From Halolactibacillus halophilus (lineage in GTDB: Bacteria > Bacillota > Bacilli > Bacillales > Amphibacillaceae), in assembly GCF_900115605.1 (NCBI RefSeq), contig NZ_FOXC01000027.1, forward strand, positions 1 through 37,347: 37,347 nt of DNA, read 5' to 3'. Every line of letters starts with the position of its first letter. Within the stretch, counting starts at the first letter, position 1. Below are positions 17,192 through 26,009 of the stretch, piece by piece. Position numbers and translations under genes: made by a program. Under the pieces are notes generated by a model. That model saw nothing but the letters and a program-made list of their open reading frames with translations, was not told the DNA's origin and made no database searches.

Positions 17192-19084
17192 TTACCGTTT
17201 TTCATCAGACAGACGCTTGATCTGACCTTGTTCGATATAGACGAGTAAAATCGAAATATCCGCTGGATTAACACCAGAAATACGTGACGCTTGTCCCATC
17301 GATAATGGACGAACTGTCTCAAGTTTTTGACGCGCTTCTGTTGCTAGACCGCTGATGGCACTATAATCAATATCTTCAGGAATCACCTTGTTCTCCATCT
17401 TCTTCATGCGATCCACTTGTTGATGTGATTTGGTAATGTACCCCTCGTATTTAACTTGGATTTCTACTTGTTCTTTAACATCAATATCAAGCGGGTTGTC
17501 TTCTTCAAGAATTCTCTCGATGACATCATACGTCACTTTTGGCCGCTTCATTAACTCTAATGCTTTTAACGGTTCTTTTAAGTCTGTTTCACCAAGCTCT
17601 TGAAGAATCGCATTGAGTTCTTCATTTGGTTTAAGCACAATTTTACTTAGACGTTTTTTCTCTGTTTCAATCGCCGCTAATTTTTGTTCAAAGGCGCTAA
17701 AACGCGCTTCGCTAATTAACCCTAAATCATGCCCTAGCTTCGTAAGACGCAGATCCGCATTATCATGACGCAACAACAGGCGGTATTCTGCACGTGAGGT
17801 TAGTAAACGATACGGTTCATTCGTCCCTTTAGTCACTAAGTCATCAATTAAAACGCCAATATACGCTTGTGAGCGATCTAAAATCAACGTGTCTAATGAT
17901 AACGCATTGGCAGCTGCGTTAAGACCGGCCATTAACCCCTGACCAGCCGCTTCTTCATAACCAGATGTCCCATTAATTTGGCCTGCCGTATATAAACCAG
18001 AAATGTTTTTAACTTCTAAAGTTGGCCATAGTTGGGTTGGAACAACCGCGTCATACTCAATCGCATAGCCTGAACGCATAATTTCCGCTTCTTCTAAGCC
18101 GGGAATAGAGCGCAACATTTTATGTTGGACAAACTCTGGAAGTGATGTTGAAAAGCCTTGGACATAAACCTCTTCTGTATCACGTCCTTCAGGTTCTAAG
18201 AAGATTTGGTGACGCGGCTTATCATGGAAGCGAACGACTTTATCTTCAATTGATGGACAGTACCGTGGGCCAGTCCCTTTAATCATTCCTGAATACATTG
18301 CTGATAAACCTAGGTTATCATTAATGATTTCATGCGTTTCTTCTGTCGTATATGTGAGCCAACAGGGAATTTGATCGACGATCGCTTCCGTTGTCTCATA
18401 AGAGAAGTGGCGGGGATTATCATCCCCTGGTTGAATTTCAGTTTTACTATAATCAATCGAGCGTGAATTCACCCGTGGTGGTGTCCCTGTTTTAAACCGG
18501 ACAATATCAAAGCCGAGTGCTTCTAAGTTTTCCGCAAGCTTAATCGAAGCACGTTGATTATTCGGGCCTGATTCATATGACAGATCCCCAATAATCACTT
18601 TCCCGCGCATAAACGTCCCAGTCGTAATAATGACCGATTTCGCGTAATAAGCTGCTTTTGTCTCGGTTAAAACACCCTTTACTTCACCGTCTTCTACAAT
18701 CAACTCTTCTACCATCGCTTGGCGCAAGGTTAAATTATCTAACTGTTCGAGTTGATATTTCATCTCTTGAATATACAGTGGTTTATCCGCTTGTGCTCTT
18801 AAAGCGCGTACAGCGGGACCCTTCCCTGTATTGAGCATGCGCATTTGAATATATGTTTTATCAATCACTTTCCCCATTAATCCACCTAACGCATCAATTT
18901 CCCGGACAACCACACCTTTAGCTGGTCCGCCGATTGATGGATTACATGGCATAAAAGCAATCATATCTAAGTTGAGTGACAACATTAAAGTTTTAGCCCC
19001 GCGCTTGGCGGCCGCATGAGCCGCTTCTACTCCCGCATGTCCGGCACCAACTACAATAACGTCATAATGACCTGCATCATACAT
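17192..19084 (-). CDS. mnmG: tRNA uridine-5-carboxymethylaminomethyl modification enzyme MnmG (GidA)
   Basis: FAD enzyme that with MnmE builds the cmnm5 group on the wobble uridine of several tRNAs. It has 630 residues, the normal length. The dinucleotide fold is at residues 10-30 ([12 protein letters not shown]), followed by the GidA signature [20 protein letters not shown] near 49-68 and the second pattern [17 protein letters not shown] near 368-384. A C-terminal helical domain carries the MnmE and tRNA contact region. Its start is 25 bases from the mnmE stop, so the pair is cotranscribed, as usual. Confidence 0.98.
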   Translation of the reverse strand: MYDAGHYDVIVVGAGHAGVEAAHAAAKRGAKTLMLSLNLDMIAFMPCNPSIGGPAKGVVVREIDALGGLMGKVIDKTYIQMRMLNTGKGPAVRALRAQADKPLYIQEMKYQLEQLDNLTLRQAMVEELIVEDGEVKGVLTETKAAYYAKSVIITTGTFMRGKVIIGDLSYESGPNNQRASIKLAENLEALGFDIVRFKTGTPPRVNSRSIDYSKTEIQPGDDNPRHFSYETTEAIVDQIPCWLTYTTEETHEIINDNLGLSAMYSGMIKGTGPRYCPSIEDKVVRFHDKPRHQIFLEPEGRDTEEVYVQGFSTSLPEFVQHKMLRSIPGLEEAEIMRSGYAIEYDAVVPTQLWPTLEVKNISGLYTAGQINGTSGYEEAAGQGLMAGLNAAANALSLDTLILDRSQAYIGVLIDDLVTKGTNEPYRLLTSRAEYRLLLRHDNADLRLTKLGHDLGLISEARFSAFEQKLAAIETEKKRLSKIVLKPNEELNAILQELGETDLKEPLKALELMKRPKVTYDVIERILEEDNPLDIDVKEQVEIQVKYEGYITKSHQQVDRMKKMENKVIPEDIDYSAISGLATEARQKLETVRPLSMGQASRISGVNPADISILLVYIEQGQIKRLSDEKR

Positions 19085-19109
19085 GTTTATCTTTATCCCC
19101 TTTGTTTTG

Positions 19110-20489
19110 TTACTTTCCTAAACAGAATTGTGAAAACAACTGATCAATTAAACTATCTTGAACCGTATCCCCAATTATTTCACCGAGTAATTCCCACGCT
19201 CTTGTCACATCAATTTGAATTAAATCAAGTGGCATCTCGCTATCAATCGCGAGATTAGCGTCGTTTAAACTTTGTTTCGCTTGATTAAGTAGCTGAATAT
19301 GACGCGCATTTGATACGTAAGATAAATCACTCGCCTCAATGCCACCAGTAAAGAACGTATCCGCAATCGCTTGTTCTAACTGATCAACCCCTGCTTCTTC
19401 AATCAATGACGTCGAAACAACTGCTTTACCACCAATCAGACGTTTTACTTCCTCCTGGTCAAGCGTAGCCTCTAAATCCGTTTTATTAATAAGCACAATG
19501 ACTTCCATATCCCGAACAATTTCGAGTAACTGACGATCCTCATCAGTTAAGACATCATTATTATTTAATACAAGCAAAATTAAGTCTGCTTCATTCAATA
19601 CTTGACGTGAACGCTCGACCCCGATCTTTTCAACTAAATCTTCTGTTTCACGGATACCTGCCGTATCGACTAATTTAAGCGGCACACCGCGTACATTGAC
19701 ATACTCTTCAATAATATCACGTGTCGTCCCCGGAATATCGGTCACAATCGCTTTATTTTCCTGCACGAGCGCATTCATCAGTGATGATTTACCAACATTC
19801 GGACGACCAATAATCGCCGTTGAGATACCTTCACGTAAAATCTTCCCTTGTCTTGCCATCGCTAATAACTTCGTAATCTCATCAGAAACAATCGCAATCC
19901 GCTCTTTTAGTAAGTTTAACGTCATTTCTTCCACGTCATCATACTCTGGATAATCAATATTCACCTCAACATGAGCAACCGTCTCAATCAATTGTTGACG
20001 CAGACGCGTAATGAGTTTTGATAACTTCCCATCTAACTGTCTCACCGCTACATGCATCGCTTTATCTGTTTTGGCACGAATTAAATCCATCACCGCTTCC
20101 GCTTGTGATAAATCAATCCGGCCGTTAAGGAAGGCACGCTTAGTGAATTCACCAGGTTCAGCGAGTCTTGCTCCGTGGTAGAGGGCTAACTCTAATAACC
20201 GGTTGACCGATGCTAAGCCACCGTGACAGTTGATCTCAACCACATCTTCTCGGGTGAATGTTTTAGGGCCTTTCATGACACTGATCATCACTTCTTCAAT
20301 CATTTCCTCGGTATCCGGTTCAACAATCCTACCGTAATGAATCGTATGGGAATCAACCGCCGTTAAATCTTTTCCGCGGTACATTTTATTCGCAATCTGA
20401 AGGGCCCGATCCCCACTTAAGCGCACAATCGCAATCGCTCCCTCACCAAGCGGTGTCGAAATCGCCGCAATCGTATCTAATTCCATCAT
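19110..20489 (-). CDS. mnmE: tRNA modification GTPase MnmE (TrmE/ThdF)
   Basis: K+-stimulated GTPase partner of MnmG. It has 459 residues. The N-terminal folate-binding domain (about 1-120) begins [20 protein letters not shown]. The inserted G domain has G1 GRPNVGKSS (228-236), switch TTRDI and NKTD. The C-terminal tip CLGK supplies the catalytic cysteine. First gene of mnmE-mnmG-rsmG. GAGGTG lies eight bases before the first of two adjacent ATGs. Upstream lies a DnaA-box cluster, and in this genome jag is separated from mnmE by about 2.8 kb of inserted genes. Confidence 0.98.
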   Translation of the reverse strand: MMELDTIAAISTPLGEGAIAIVRLSGDRALQIANKMYRGKDLTAVDSHTIHYGRIVEPDTEEMIEEVMISVMKGPKTFTREDVVEINCHGGLASVNRLLELALYHGARLAEPGEFTKRAFLNGRIDLSQAEAVMDLIRAKTDKAMHVAVRQLDGKLSKLITRLRQQLIETVAHVEVNIDYPEYDDVEEMTLNLLKERIAIVSDEITKLLAMARQGKILREGISTAIIGRPNVGKSSLMNALVQENKAIVTDIPGTTRDIIEEYVNVRGVPLKLVDTAGIRETEDLVEKIGVERSRQVLNEADLILLVLNNNDVLTDEDRQLLEIVRDMEVIVLINKTDLEATLDQEEVKRLIGGKAVVSTSLIEEAGVDQLEQAIADTFFTGGIEASDLSYVSNARHIQLLNQAKQSLNDANLAIDSEMPLDLIQIDVTRAWELLGEIIGDTVQDSLIDQLFSQFCLGK

Positions 20490-20622
20490 CTTAACAACAC
20501 CTCACTTTTATCTTTTTTCTAACCTTTTCTCTTACTTATTCATCTATTGAAAACTTACCCTTACAGTCTTTTTCAACACGTATCACTAACTAATTAGAAT
20601 ATCATAAATAACATAAAAATAA

Positions 20623-20661
20623 TAGCCATACACTTATCCACTGTGGACAAGTGTATGGCTA
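20623..20661 (-). terminator. 39-base hairpin carrying two DnaA-box-like sequences
   Basis: Near-perfect palindrome centred at 20642, arms 20623-20641 and 20643-20661 with one mismatch (20636/20648). On the minus strand it is followed by a T-rich stretch TTATTTTTATG, so it can end transcription of the gene ending at 20828. The stem contains TTATCCACT and, on the other strand, TTGTCCACA. Confidence 0.65.
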
Positions 20662-20730
20662 GCTGATCATTCTCTAAATTCAAGTTATACACAAGCAAAC
20701 TAACGTTACACATGACGCGTGTTATCCACA
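20634..20730. promoter_or_regulatory. DnaA-box cluster upstream of mnmE
   Basis: Two exact TTATNCACA boxes, TTATACACA (20685-20693) and TTATCCACA (20722-20730), plus two one-mismatch boxes, TTATCCACT (20634-20642, plus) and TTGTCCACA (20642-20650, minus). From memory, B. subtilis has a DnaA-box cluster in the same jag-mnmE gap that helps titrate DnaA or regulate genes, so this is probably the conserved equivalent. Confidence 0.7.
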
Positions 20731-20827
20731 TTTTTGGTGGCTAATTGAAGTGCTCTTTTTTCATTGATGATGAGTCCGGTTAAATGTCTATGCTATTGGA
20801 AGTCTGTAAGTTTACTATGCGTCATGA

Positions 20828-21205
20828 TCACACCGTTATGCTGTCATCGTTAATGAGTTCGTCTAACAGAGCGGTAAACGCATCCCATGCTTCAGGAAAC
20901 TTTTGATGACCACTTTTCTTCTGTTTGTATGTTTCAAATGTTAACTCAACTTTCCAAATCGTCCCGTCAAGAATATTGGGCTCAATGTATTTACTGTCCC
21001 AGCGTTTGATTCGAACCTTATCTAATCCTTCTCGCAGCTGTGCCATCTCCTGTTCATCTAACGTGCGCACACAAGGTGCTACCATTTTGCGTTGCTGATA
21101 ATACGATAGTACATGTGTATCCATATCAACCGTTAACTCTAAAAATCCTTGATGAAAACCACCAATGGAAACAACTAAATGTGTGAGACGTTGTGACTGT
21201 TTCAT
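20828..21205 (-). CDS. Conserved-looking hypothetical protein, 125 aa
   Basis: I do not recognise a family. From the ATG at 21205, placed five bases after AGAGGTG, the protein has 125 residues; an upstream in-frame ATG at 21244 would put that ribosome-binding site inside the gene. It is soluble, with a pattern of beta strands and a C-terminal segment WKVELTFETYKQKKSGHQ followed by PEAWDAFTALLDEL, a layout seen in small proteins of unknown function. No metal or nucleotide motif is visible. It follows the local minus-strand direction and ends upstream of the 39-base hairpin. Confidence 0.65.
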   Translation of the reverse strand: MKQSQRLTHLVVSIGGFHQGFLELTVDMDTHVLSYYQQRKMVAPCVRTLDEQEMAQLREGLDKVRIKRWDSKYIEPNILDGTIWKVELTFETYKQKKSGHQKFPEAWDAFTALLDELINDDSITV

Positions 21206-21366
21206 CTTTTCACCTCTTCTGTTTAGTTTCATCGTACAAGTCATTTAAATAACTAACTTCTTTAACTTCATTATACGCGAATACGGGGTCAGTACGGAAA
21301 TTTTTTACAAAACTTTCTCGTATCGCAGTCAAAAAGTCTATATCTCACGTTGTTAAATGAGGCTGA

Positions 21367-21395
21367 TTGATAGCTCGAGATTTTTACCTTATAAT
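21367..21395 (+). promoter_or_regulatory. Sigma-A promoter of the 151-aa membrane-anchored protein gene
   Basis: TTGATA (21367-21372), 17-bp spacer, TATAAT (21390-21395). It overlaps the upstream ATG of the reading frame and so supports the downstream TTG start at 21421. Confidence 0.9.
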
Positions 21396-21420
21396 GTTAA
21401 TAGAAAGGATGTGTGATTGT

Positions 21421-21876
21421 TTGAAAAAAAGAAAAAACCATATTATATGGCTATCCGTTCTAGTCTTAGGTCTTTCCACTTATCATCTTATTGACCATGT
21501 TTCAAAACAAACAACTTATGAAGAAGTCATATCAGAGACAATTGAAGAAGAGTCCATTCAAAGCATCAGTATAACATCATATGAAACGGGCGAACGTATC
21601 ACGGTAACAGATCCTAAAATGATCAATACCTTTATAAATGGCGCGTCTGATTCGAAATTAACGAAATCCAAGAACTCTGATGGCAATCCTCTAAAATATT
21701 TAGTATATTTCCACACCGATACAGAGCATTCCTATGATATTTATACAAGTTTAAGATTAAATGATTCTATGATCCAATACGACGGTGACTTTTATGCAGT
21801 TAATGATGATCATTTTGTTTACCAATTAACAGAAGATATTTTTTTAAAAAATAGTCAACAAGAAAACGAACAGTGA
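21421..21876 (+). CDS. Membrane-anchored hypothetical protein with TTG start
   Basis: About 151 residues. A short basic N-terminus (KKRKNH) leads into one membrane segment (about 7-23, IIWLSVLVLGLSTYHLI). The rest is an acidic, beta-rich outer domain with no motif I know. The start is TTG at 21421, seven bases after the near-complete Shine-Dalgarno AAGGATGTG; upstream in-frame ATGs lie in the promoter or in that site. It is a plus-strand gene, head-on to replication, and its terminator overlaps the 3' end. It resembles small exported proteins of unknown role; no function is proposed. Confidence 0.65.
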   Translation: MKKRKNHIIWLSVLVLGLSTYHLIDHVSKQTTYEEVISETIEEESIQSISITSYETGERITVTDPKMINTFINGASDSKLTKSKNSDGNPLKYLVYFHTDTEHSYDIYTSLRLNDSMIQYDGDFYAVNDDHFVYQLTEDIFLKNSQQENEQ

Positions 21877-21901
21877 TGAGTCGCTCCTTGTTGACTGTTT
21901 T
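21853..21901 (+). terminator. Terminator overlapping the end of the 151-aa gene
   Basis: AGTCAACAAG (21853-21862) pairs with CTTGTTGACT (21887-21896), followed by GTTTTTC. The first arm lies within the last codons of the gene. An inner repeat competes with it. Confidence 0.6.
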
Positions 21902-22012
21902 TCTATCCTCCAAAGTAACCTCTAACGCCTTCTCAGATAACATTCTTAAGAAAACTGAACAATTTCTATCACTCTGATGCACAACAAGACAAAATAACCG
22001 CGCATTAATGCC

Positions 22013-22050
22013 TCTCTTTAATGACGTTAACATCATTAAAGAGATTTTTT
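22013..22050 (+). terminator. Terminator hairpin before the DUF1475 gene
   Basis: TCTCTTTAATGA (22013-22024) and TCATTAAAGAGA (22033-22044), perfect 12-bp stem, followed by TTTTTT (22045-22050). Confidence 0.85.
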
Positions 22051-22120
22051 AAAAGAAACATGTCCAAAAGCTATCAATTTCGGGTATACAGAAGATAGAC
22101 AACTAAAGGGGGAACTTTAT

Positions 22121-22456
22121 ATGAAGCAAGCAAAAATAATTACCTGGTTAAGCTTACTTGTGATGACTGCTGGTTTATTCAATGGTTTTATTAATGGCGA
22201 CTTTTTTGTCGATGGCGCCGCTCTTTTTGATAATCCTTGGGGTGTGATGTCATTGATTGATTTATATGTCGGATTTGTCTTATTTTCATTATGGATTGTT
22301 TACCGGGAAACATCAAAACTAGGCACCCTCTTATGGGTTGTTGCGATGATGATCCTAGGCTTTTTCGCCGGCTGCATTTACATCTTAAAAGCACTCTACG
22401 AGTCTCATGGTGACTGGAATATTGTCTTCCATGGACAAAAGGATAAATTAGTATGA
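22121..22456 (+). CDS. DUF1475 family membrane protein
   Basis: Small integral membrane protein of 111 residues with three hydrophobic segments (about 6-26, 45-62, 70-92). The conserved core PWGVMSLIDLYVGFVLFSLWI and the end IYILKALYES match DUF1475 proteins of Firmicutes as I recall them. Function unknown. AAAGGGGGAA precedes the ATG. It overlaps the next gene by four bases (ATGA), so the two are a coupled pair, both opposite to the main gene direction here. Confidence 0.75.
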   Translation: MKQAKIITWLSLLVMTAGLFNGFINGDFFVDGAALFDNPWGVMSLIDLYVGFVLFSLWIVYRETSKLGTLLWVVAMMILGFFAGCIYILKALYESHGDWNIVFHGQKDKLV

Positions 22457-23121
22457 ACCGGCTACAAGAATGGCAAGAACAACTTAAGCTTGTATTTGAG
22501 AAAAAGACAAGTGATGCCCTTATTCCACCAGTCTTATTCTTTCTGATTAACCAATGGTTATCATTAGAGATTGCGAGCCTTGTCACGTCTATTTATCTGG
22601 TTGGATTAATTATTTATCGCAAGGTAAAAAAAGACCCGGGAAAGTATGCGTATGTTGGGGTATTAGGGGTACTCTTATCAATTGGTCTGAGCTTATTATC
22701 AGGTGAGGCGATTGATTTTTATTTACCTGACTTAATTACGACCGGTGGAATTGTGCTGATTTGTTTTGGATCACTCATGATTCAGCGACCAATTGCTGCA
22801 CTCCTTAGTCACTTAACCCGGGGCTGGCCACTGGATTGGTATAAACGATCAGATATTTCTCCAGCTTATAAGTATGCGACCATCATTTGGGGGAGTTATT
22901 TCTTATTTCGCCTGGTCGTTCAAAGTTATTTCTACTTTACCGATCAATTCTCAAGTTACTTTTTCTTTAATACACTGCTCGGACTACCGATGACAATCGT
23001 CATGTTGATTGGCAGTTATGTCGTTGGCGTGAAGACATTAAAAAAATTAAACGGACCAAGTGTCGAAGAGTTTAATAACGGCGACACACCGCCTTATGAA
23101 GGACAACAACACGGTTTTTAA
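22453..23121 (+). CDS. Multi-pass membrane protein, unknown function
   Basis: 222 residues with about six hydrophobic segments (starting near 25, 45, 70, 95, 142 and 172) and a soluble acidic C-terminal tail. A central polar loop contains RPIAALLSHLTRGWPLDWYK, resembling proteins annotated as DUF3159 or VC0807-like, but I cannot confirm this. It follows the DUF1475 gene with ATGA overlap, which suggests one functional unit. It ends at a strong bidirectional terminator shared with jag. Confidence 0.6.
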   Translation: MNRLQEWQEQLKLVFEKKTSDALIPPVLFFLINQWLSLEIASLVTSIYLVGLIIYRKVKKDPGKYAYVGVLGVLLSIGLSLLSGEAIDFYLPDLITTGGIVLICFGSLMIQRPIAALLSHLTRGWPLDWYKRSDISPAYKYATIIWGSYFLFRLVVQSYFYFTDQFSSYFFFNTLLGLPMTIVMLIGSYVVGVKTLKKLNGPSVEEFNNGDTPPYEGQQHGF

Positions 23122-23181
23122 TTTACTACTTACAGATAAGCAAACTGAAAATATTGACTAAAAATGACGGATAGACCATAG

Positions 23182-23224
23182 AAACATAAAAAAAGAAGCC
23201 AAGTTGGCTTCTTTTTTTATGTTT
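23182..23224. terminator. Bidirectional terminator between convergent genes
   Basis: Perfect 21-bp palindromic arms (23182-23202 and 23204-23224) around one central base, with GAAGCCAA/TTGGCTTC next to long A and T runs. It serves the plus-strand membrane gene and the minus-strand rnpA-yidC-jag transcript. Confidence 0.95.
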
Positions 23225-23258
23225 ATCTCTCTTACTTTTTTTAGCTTGCTGTTTTAGC

Positions 23259-23882
23259 TTACTTTTTTAATGGTTTGATCACAACGTGACGATTAGGTTC
23301 TTGACCATCTGAGAATGTTTCAACACCTGATTGGTGTTGCAGCGCACTATGAATGACTTTACGTTCATAAGATGGCATTGGTTCTAATGTCACAAGCTTT
23401 TTCGTTTTTAACGCTTTATCAGCTAAACGATTGGCTAATTGTTCAAGTGTGGCCGCTCGACGTGAGCGATAATCTTCCGCATCAACAACGACACGAAAAC
23501 GTGTCTCTGACCGACGATTCAACATGACTTGGACAATGTGTTGCAAAGCATTAAGTGTTTGACCGCGTTTACCGATAATCATCGCAATTTTCTCCCCTGA
23601 TAAATCAAAGGTGACAGCATGATTATCAACTTTCGTTGACACGACAACATCACTAGAAAAAGCTTCAGCAATCTCTTTTAAATACATCGCCGCTTGTTCG
23701 ACAGGATCTTCTTTAACGGTGACTTTAACAATCGCCCGTTTTGATCCAAACAAGCCTAACATCCCTTTTTTACCTTCTTCAATAACTTCAATATCAACGT
23801 GGTCCTCTGTGGTGTTAAGTTGCACTAACGCTGATTGGACCGCATCTTTGACTGTTTGTCCAGAAGCAGTTACCTGTTTCAC
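23259..23882 (-). CDS. jag: RNA-binding protein Jag/KhpB
   Basis: KH-R3H RNA-binding protein that partners with KhpA in many Firmicutes and influences cell elongation and sRNA binding. It has 207 residues. The Jag N-terminal domain (1-50) reads VTASGQTVKDAVQSALVQL, with the KKGMLGLFGSKRA pattern near 35-47. The type II KH domain contains IGKRGQTLNALQHIV (about 95-109). The R3H domain near the C-terminus reads PMPSYERKVIHSALQ. The start is GTG, overlapping the yidC stop by one base (TAGTG), with GGGAGGAAA upstream, so translation is coupled to yidC as in B. subtilis spoIIIJ-jag. Confidence 0.97.
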   Translation of the reverse strand: MKQVTASGQTVKDAVQSALVQLNTTEDHVDIEVIEEGKKGMLGLFGSKRAIVKVTVKEDPVEQAAMYLKEIAEAFSSDVVVSTKVDNHAVTFDLSGEKIAMIIGKRGQTLNALQHIVQVMLNRRSETRFRVVVDAEDYRSRRAATLEQLANRLADKALKTKKLVTLEPMPSYERKVIHSALQHQSGVETFSDGQEPNRHVVIKPLKK

Positions 23883-24658
23883 TAGTTATTTCCTCCCGAA
23901 GTTTGCTGGAATTTGAATGGCTTACGAATAAAGATTGTTTGCAGTACCATAAAGACGTTACCTACAACCCAGTATAACGCAAGGGCAGCTGGGAAGAACA
24001 TTGACATCACACCAATCATGATTGGCATCATGTAAAGCATCATCGTCATTTGTGGATTCCCTGCATTTTGTGTCATATTTGTGCCAGACATCGTTAACTT
24101 CTGTTGTAAGAACGTTGCACCGGCAGCGACAATTGGTAAGATATAAAATGGATCCGGATTTGATAATTCAAACCATAGGAAACTTCCATCTTGTAATCCT
24201 GGTGTCCGCATAATCGCGTGGTATAACCCAATTAAAATAGGCATTTGAACAATCATAGGTAAACACCCTGCCATTGGATTCACATTATGCTCTTTAAATA
24301 ACTTCATTGTTTCTTCTTGTAATTTTTGTTGTGTTTGCGCATCTTTTGAGCTGTATTTTTCTTTTAATTTATTTAACTCAGGTTGTACTTCTTGCATCGC
24401 TTTTGAACTCTTTAACTGTTTCACGTTAAGTGGAACAAGAACTGAACGAATCACAAGGGTCACAACAACAATGGCCCAACCAAAACTACCTCCAAATAAA
24501 TCTGCTGCTGATGTGATCAGCCAAGATAATGGGTAGACAAAGTATTCATCCCAAATCCCACTACTTTCTGCGGTAATTGGTGCGTTAATATCTCCACACC
24601 CTGACAATAATAAAACTAAACCAACTAAGGCCACTAACAATAAGACCTTTTTGCGCAT
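23882..24658 (-). CDS. yidC: Membrane protein insertase YidC (SpoIIIJ type)
   Basis: Inserts and folds membrane proteins with or without SecYEG. From the ATG at 24658 it has 258 residues and starts with a lipoprotein signal (MRKKVLLL ... LLLSGCGD, Cys21). About five membrane segments follow; the hydrophilic-groove arginine is probably in [15 protein letters not shown], and [20 protein letters not shown] is the family core. The start is supported by AAGGAGGA; an upstream ATG at 24703 would bury the signal peptide. Order rpmH-rnpA-yidC-jag is standard. Only this one YidC is in the window. Confidence 0.97.
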   Translation of the reverse strand: MRKKVLLLVALVGLVLLLSGCGDINAPITAESSGIWDEYFVYPLSWLITSAADLFGGSFGWAIVVVTLVIRSVLVPLNVKQLKSSKAMQEVQPELNKLKEKYSSKDAQTQQKLQEETMKLFKEHNVNPMAGCLPMIVQMPILIGLYHAIMRTPGLQDGSFLWFELSNPDPFYILPIVAAGATFLQQKLTMSGTNMTQNAGNPQMTMMLYMMPIMIGVMSMFFPAALALYWVVGNVFMVLQTIFIRKPFKFQQTSGGNN

Positions 24659-24836
24659 AATCTTCCTCCTTAACATATATTTATCCATATATGTGAAACT
24701 CATAAGTTATTTTATCATTATCTTAACGGGAATACTAGAAAAAGCCCCAGCTTTTACGAAACTTCCTAAAACCATGATAGAAACATCATTCACAAGTAGG
24801 AAGCTCATATAGATCAAAACGAAATGTTCTATTCAC

Positions 24837-25196
24837 TTAAGTCTTCTTTTTCTGGTTTTGTTTTAAGAGTTTTGACTTAAATAACACATGAGTCAGGCTT
24901 TTCTTTATCTCATAAAAATCTAAATCTTTCGTTGGAACACGCGCAATGATCACAAAATCATGTGCTTGTTTTATCTCAGCATCAAGCTCATGAAACGCTT
25001 GTCTTAGATAGCGTTTGATTCGATTTCTTACGACAGCGTTCCCTACTTTTTTCGAGACAGATAATCCCATACGGAAATGTGTTTGATCTTGTTTTGGTAA
25101 GTAATAGAGAACGAGTTGACGATTGGCAAACGACGTCCCTCGTTTAAATACTTGTTGAAAATCATCATTTGATTTCAGTCGATATGCTTTCTTCAT
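24837..25196 (-). CDS. rnpA: Ribonuclease P protein component
   Basis: Protein subunit of RNase P, which matures the 5' ends of tRNAs. It has 119 residues, a normal length, with the basic start [20 protein letters not shown] and the RNR motif in [16 protein letters not shown] near residues 50-65. GGGGGAG lies upstream of the ATG. Unlike the compact rpmH-rnpA operon of many bacteria, here a terminator, a hairpin and a separate promoter lie between the two genes. Confidence 0.98.
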   Translation of the reverse strand: MKKAYRLKSNDDFQQVFKRGTSFANRQLVLYYLPKQDQTHFRMGLSVSKKVGNAVVRNRIKRYLRQAFHELDAEIKQAHDFVIIARVPTKDLDFYEIKKSLTHVLFKSKLLKQNQKKKT

Positions 25197-25225
25197 CTTT
25201 TTCTCCCCCTACTTGCTTACCTGCA

Positions 25226-25243
25226 GTATCTCTTCTTAGATAC
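25226..25243 (-). promoter_or_regulatory. Hairpin in the rnpA leader
   Basis: Perfect 6-bp stem GTATCT/AGATAC with a six-base loop, between the rnpA promoter and its ribosome-binding site. Role unknown. Confidence 0.4.
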
Positions 25244-25252
25244 ACGCCTTTT

Positions 25253-25282
25253 ATTATAACTAAAGGATGTTAACCGCTTTAA
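25253..25282 (-). promoter_or_regulatory. Probable rnpA promoter
   Basis: Minus-strand TATAAT (25253-25258) with a weak -35 TTAAAG (25277-25282) at 18-bp spacing. Confidence 0.6.
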
Positions 25283-25300
25283 TTTCTAGCTATTAAAAAT

Positions 25301-25353
25301 GGGATGATTCACTCATGATTCTGTTTGACAGAAGTCACGCGAGCGCTCATCCC
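25301..25353. repeat. 53-base imperfect palindrome between rpmH and rnpA
   Basis: GGGATGA (25301-25307) pairs with TCATCCC (25347-25353); within it, a second stem TGATTCTGT with ACAGAAGTCA (one bulged G) closes a TTG loop, and a short CACTC/GAGCG stem bridges them. T-rich sequence follows on both strands. It could be an extra terminator, a processing site or a dispersed palindromic repeat. Confidence 0.5.
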
Positions 25354-25377
25354 AACATCTTTTTCTCACTTAACGTG

Positions 25378-25409
25378 AAAAAAAAGACCACTGTCGTTAG
25401 TCAGTGGCC
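25378..25409 (-). terminator. Terminator of rpmH
   Basis: On the minus strand CCACTG (complement of 25402-25407) and CAGTGG form a 6-bp stem extended by G-U pairs, followed by TCTTTTTTTT. It starts at the rpmH stop codon. Confidence 0.85.
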
Positions 25410-25543
25410 TATGCTGATAATACTTTTCTACCTTTGCTACGACGACGCTTAAGTACAAGACGTCCATTTTTCGTGCTCATACGCTTACGGAAGCCGTGAA
25501 CTTTTTTACGCTTACGATTGTTTGGTTGAAATGTGCGTTTCAT
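25409..25543 (-). CDS. rpmH: 50S ribosomal protein L34
   Basis: 44-residue, strongly basic ribosomal protein: [18 protein letters not shown], then [20 protein letters not shown] and RKVLSA. This is the near-invariant L34 sequence and is too short for standard ORF length cut-offs. GGGAGGTG lies 11 bases before the ATG. It has a consensus promoter upstream and a terminator right after the stop, so it appears monocistronic here and points away from the origin, as in all Bacilli. Confidence 0.98.
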   Translation of the reverse strand: MKRTFQPNNRKRKKVHGFRKRMSTKNGRLVLKRRRSKGRKVLSA

Positions 25544-25599
25544 TTATACTACACCTCCCTGAGGAATTTCTAACATTCATCTATTAGACAGCCTTATAT

Positions 25600-25629
25600 A
25601 TTATAAATAATACGAGACATGTCTGTCAA
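25600..25629 (-). promoter_or_regulatory. Consensus sigma-A promoter of rpmH
   Basis: Minus-strand TTGACA (25624-25629), 18-bp spacer, TATAAT (25600-25605), both hexamers perfect. Transcription runs away from oriC. Confidence 0.92.
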
Positions 25630-26009
25630 TTATTATTCCTAGTGTTTACTCTACAATGTACTATAATAGCTTAATTTTTTCTCATTGTCACGTATTTTTT
25701 TAAAAGAAATTAAAAAATTATCGCTTTTTTGTTAAAACTTCGCCCGGACGCCTCTACTAAATATCTATTTTAAATCTTTCCAAACGCAATATGATCTCAC
25801 TTTGTTAATGACACTGATCGATCATCTTCTTTTATCACCTAGTTAAAAATGTTCCAAATCACAACTTTCTTTTAAAAATTTCATTCATCTAAATTCTTTT
25901 CTTATTTCTATCGTAAAATACTTCCCCTCACTTTTAACATATATAATTTCTTACTCACGAGACATTACCCTGTATTTATTCAAAGCTCCCTCTTCTGTTT
26001 GTTTTGACA

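Larger units (their letters stand above)
20490..20827. other. Intergenic region upstream of mnmE
   Basis: About 338 bases without a gene. The mnmE-proximal half is AT-rich without a clear promoter. The distal half holds the 39-base palindrome and the DnaA-box cluster described separately. No small ORF with a convincing ribosome-binding site was seen. Confidence 0.6.

Noticed and set aside
21800-22036. Minus-strand open frame of 78 codons opposite the end of the 151-aa gene
   Set aside because: It spans two terminator hairpins of the plus strand, lacks a ribosome-binding site and runs antisense into a gene with a good promoter. A decayed protein fragment cannot be excluded, but nothing is recognised.
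25544-26009. Possible gene or RNA in the AT-rich stretch between rpmH and the first DnaA box
   Set aside because: No frame with a ribosome-binding site, no tRNA-like cloverleaf and no strong hairpin apart from the rpmH promoter; it is best read as origin flank.
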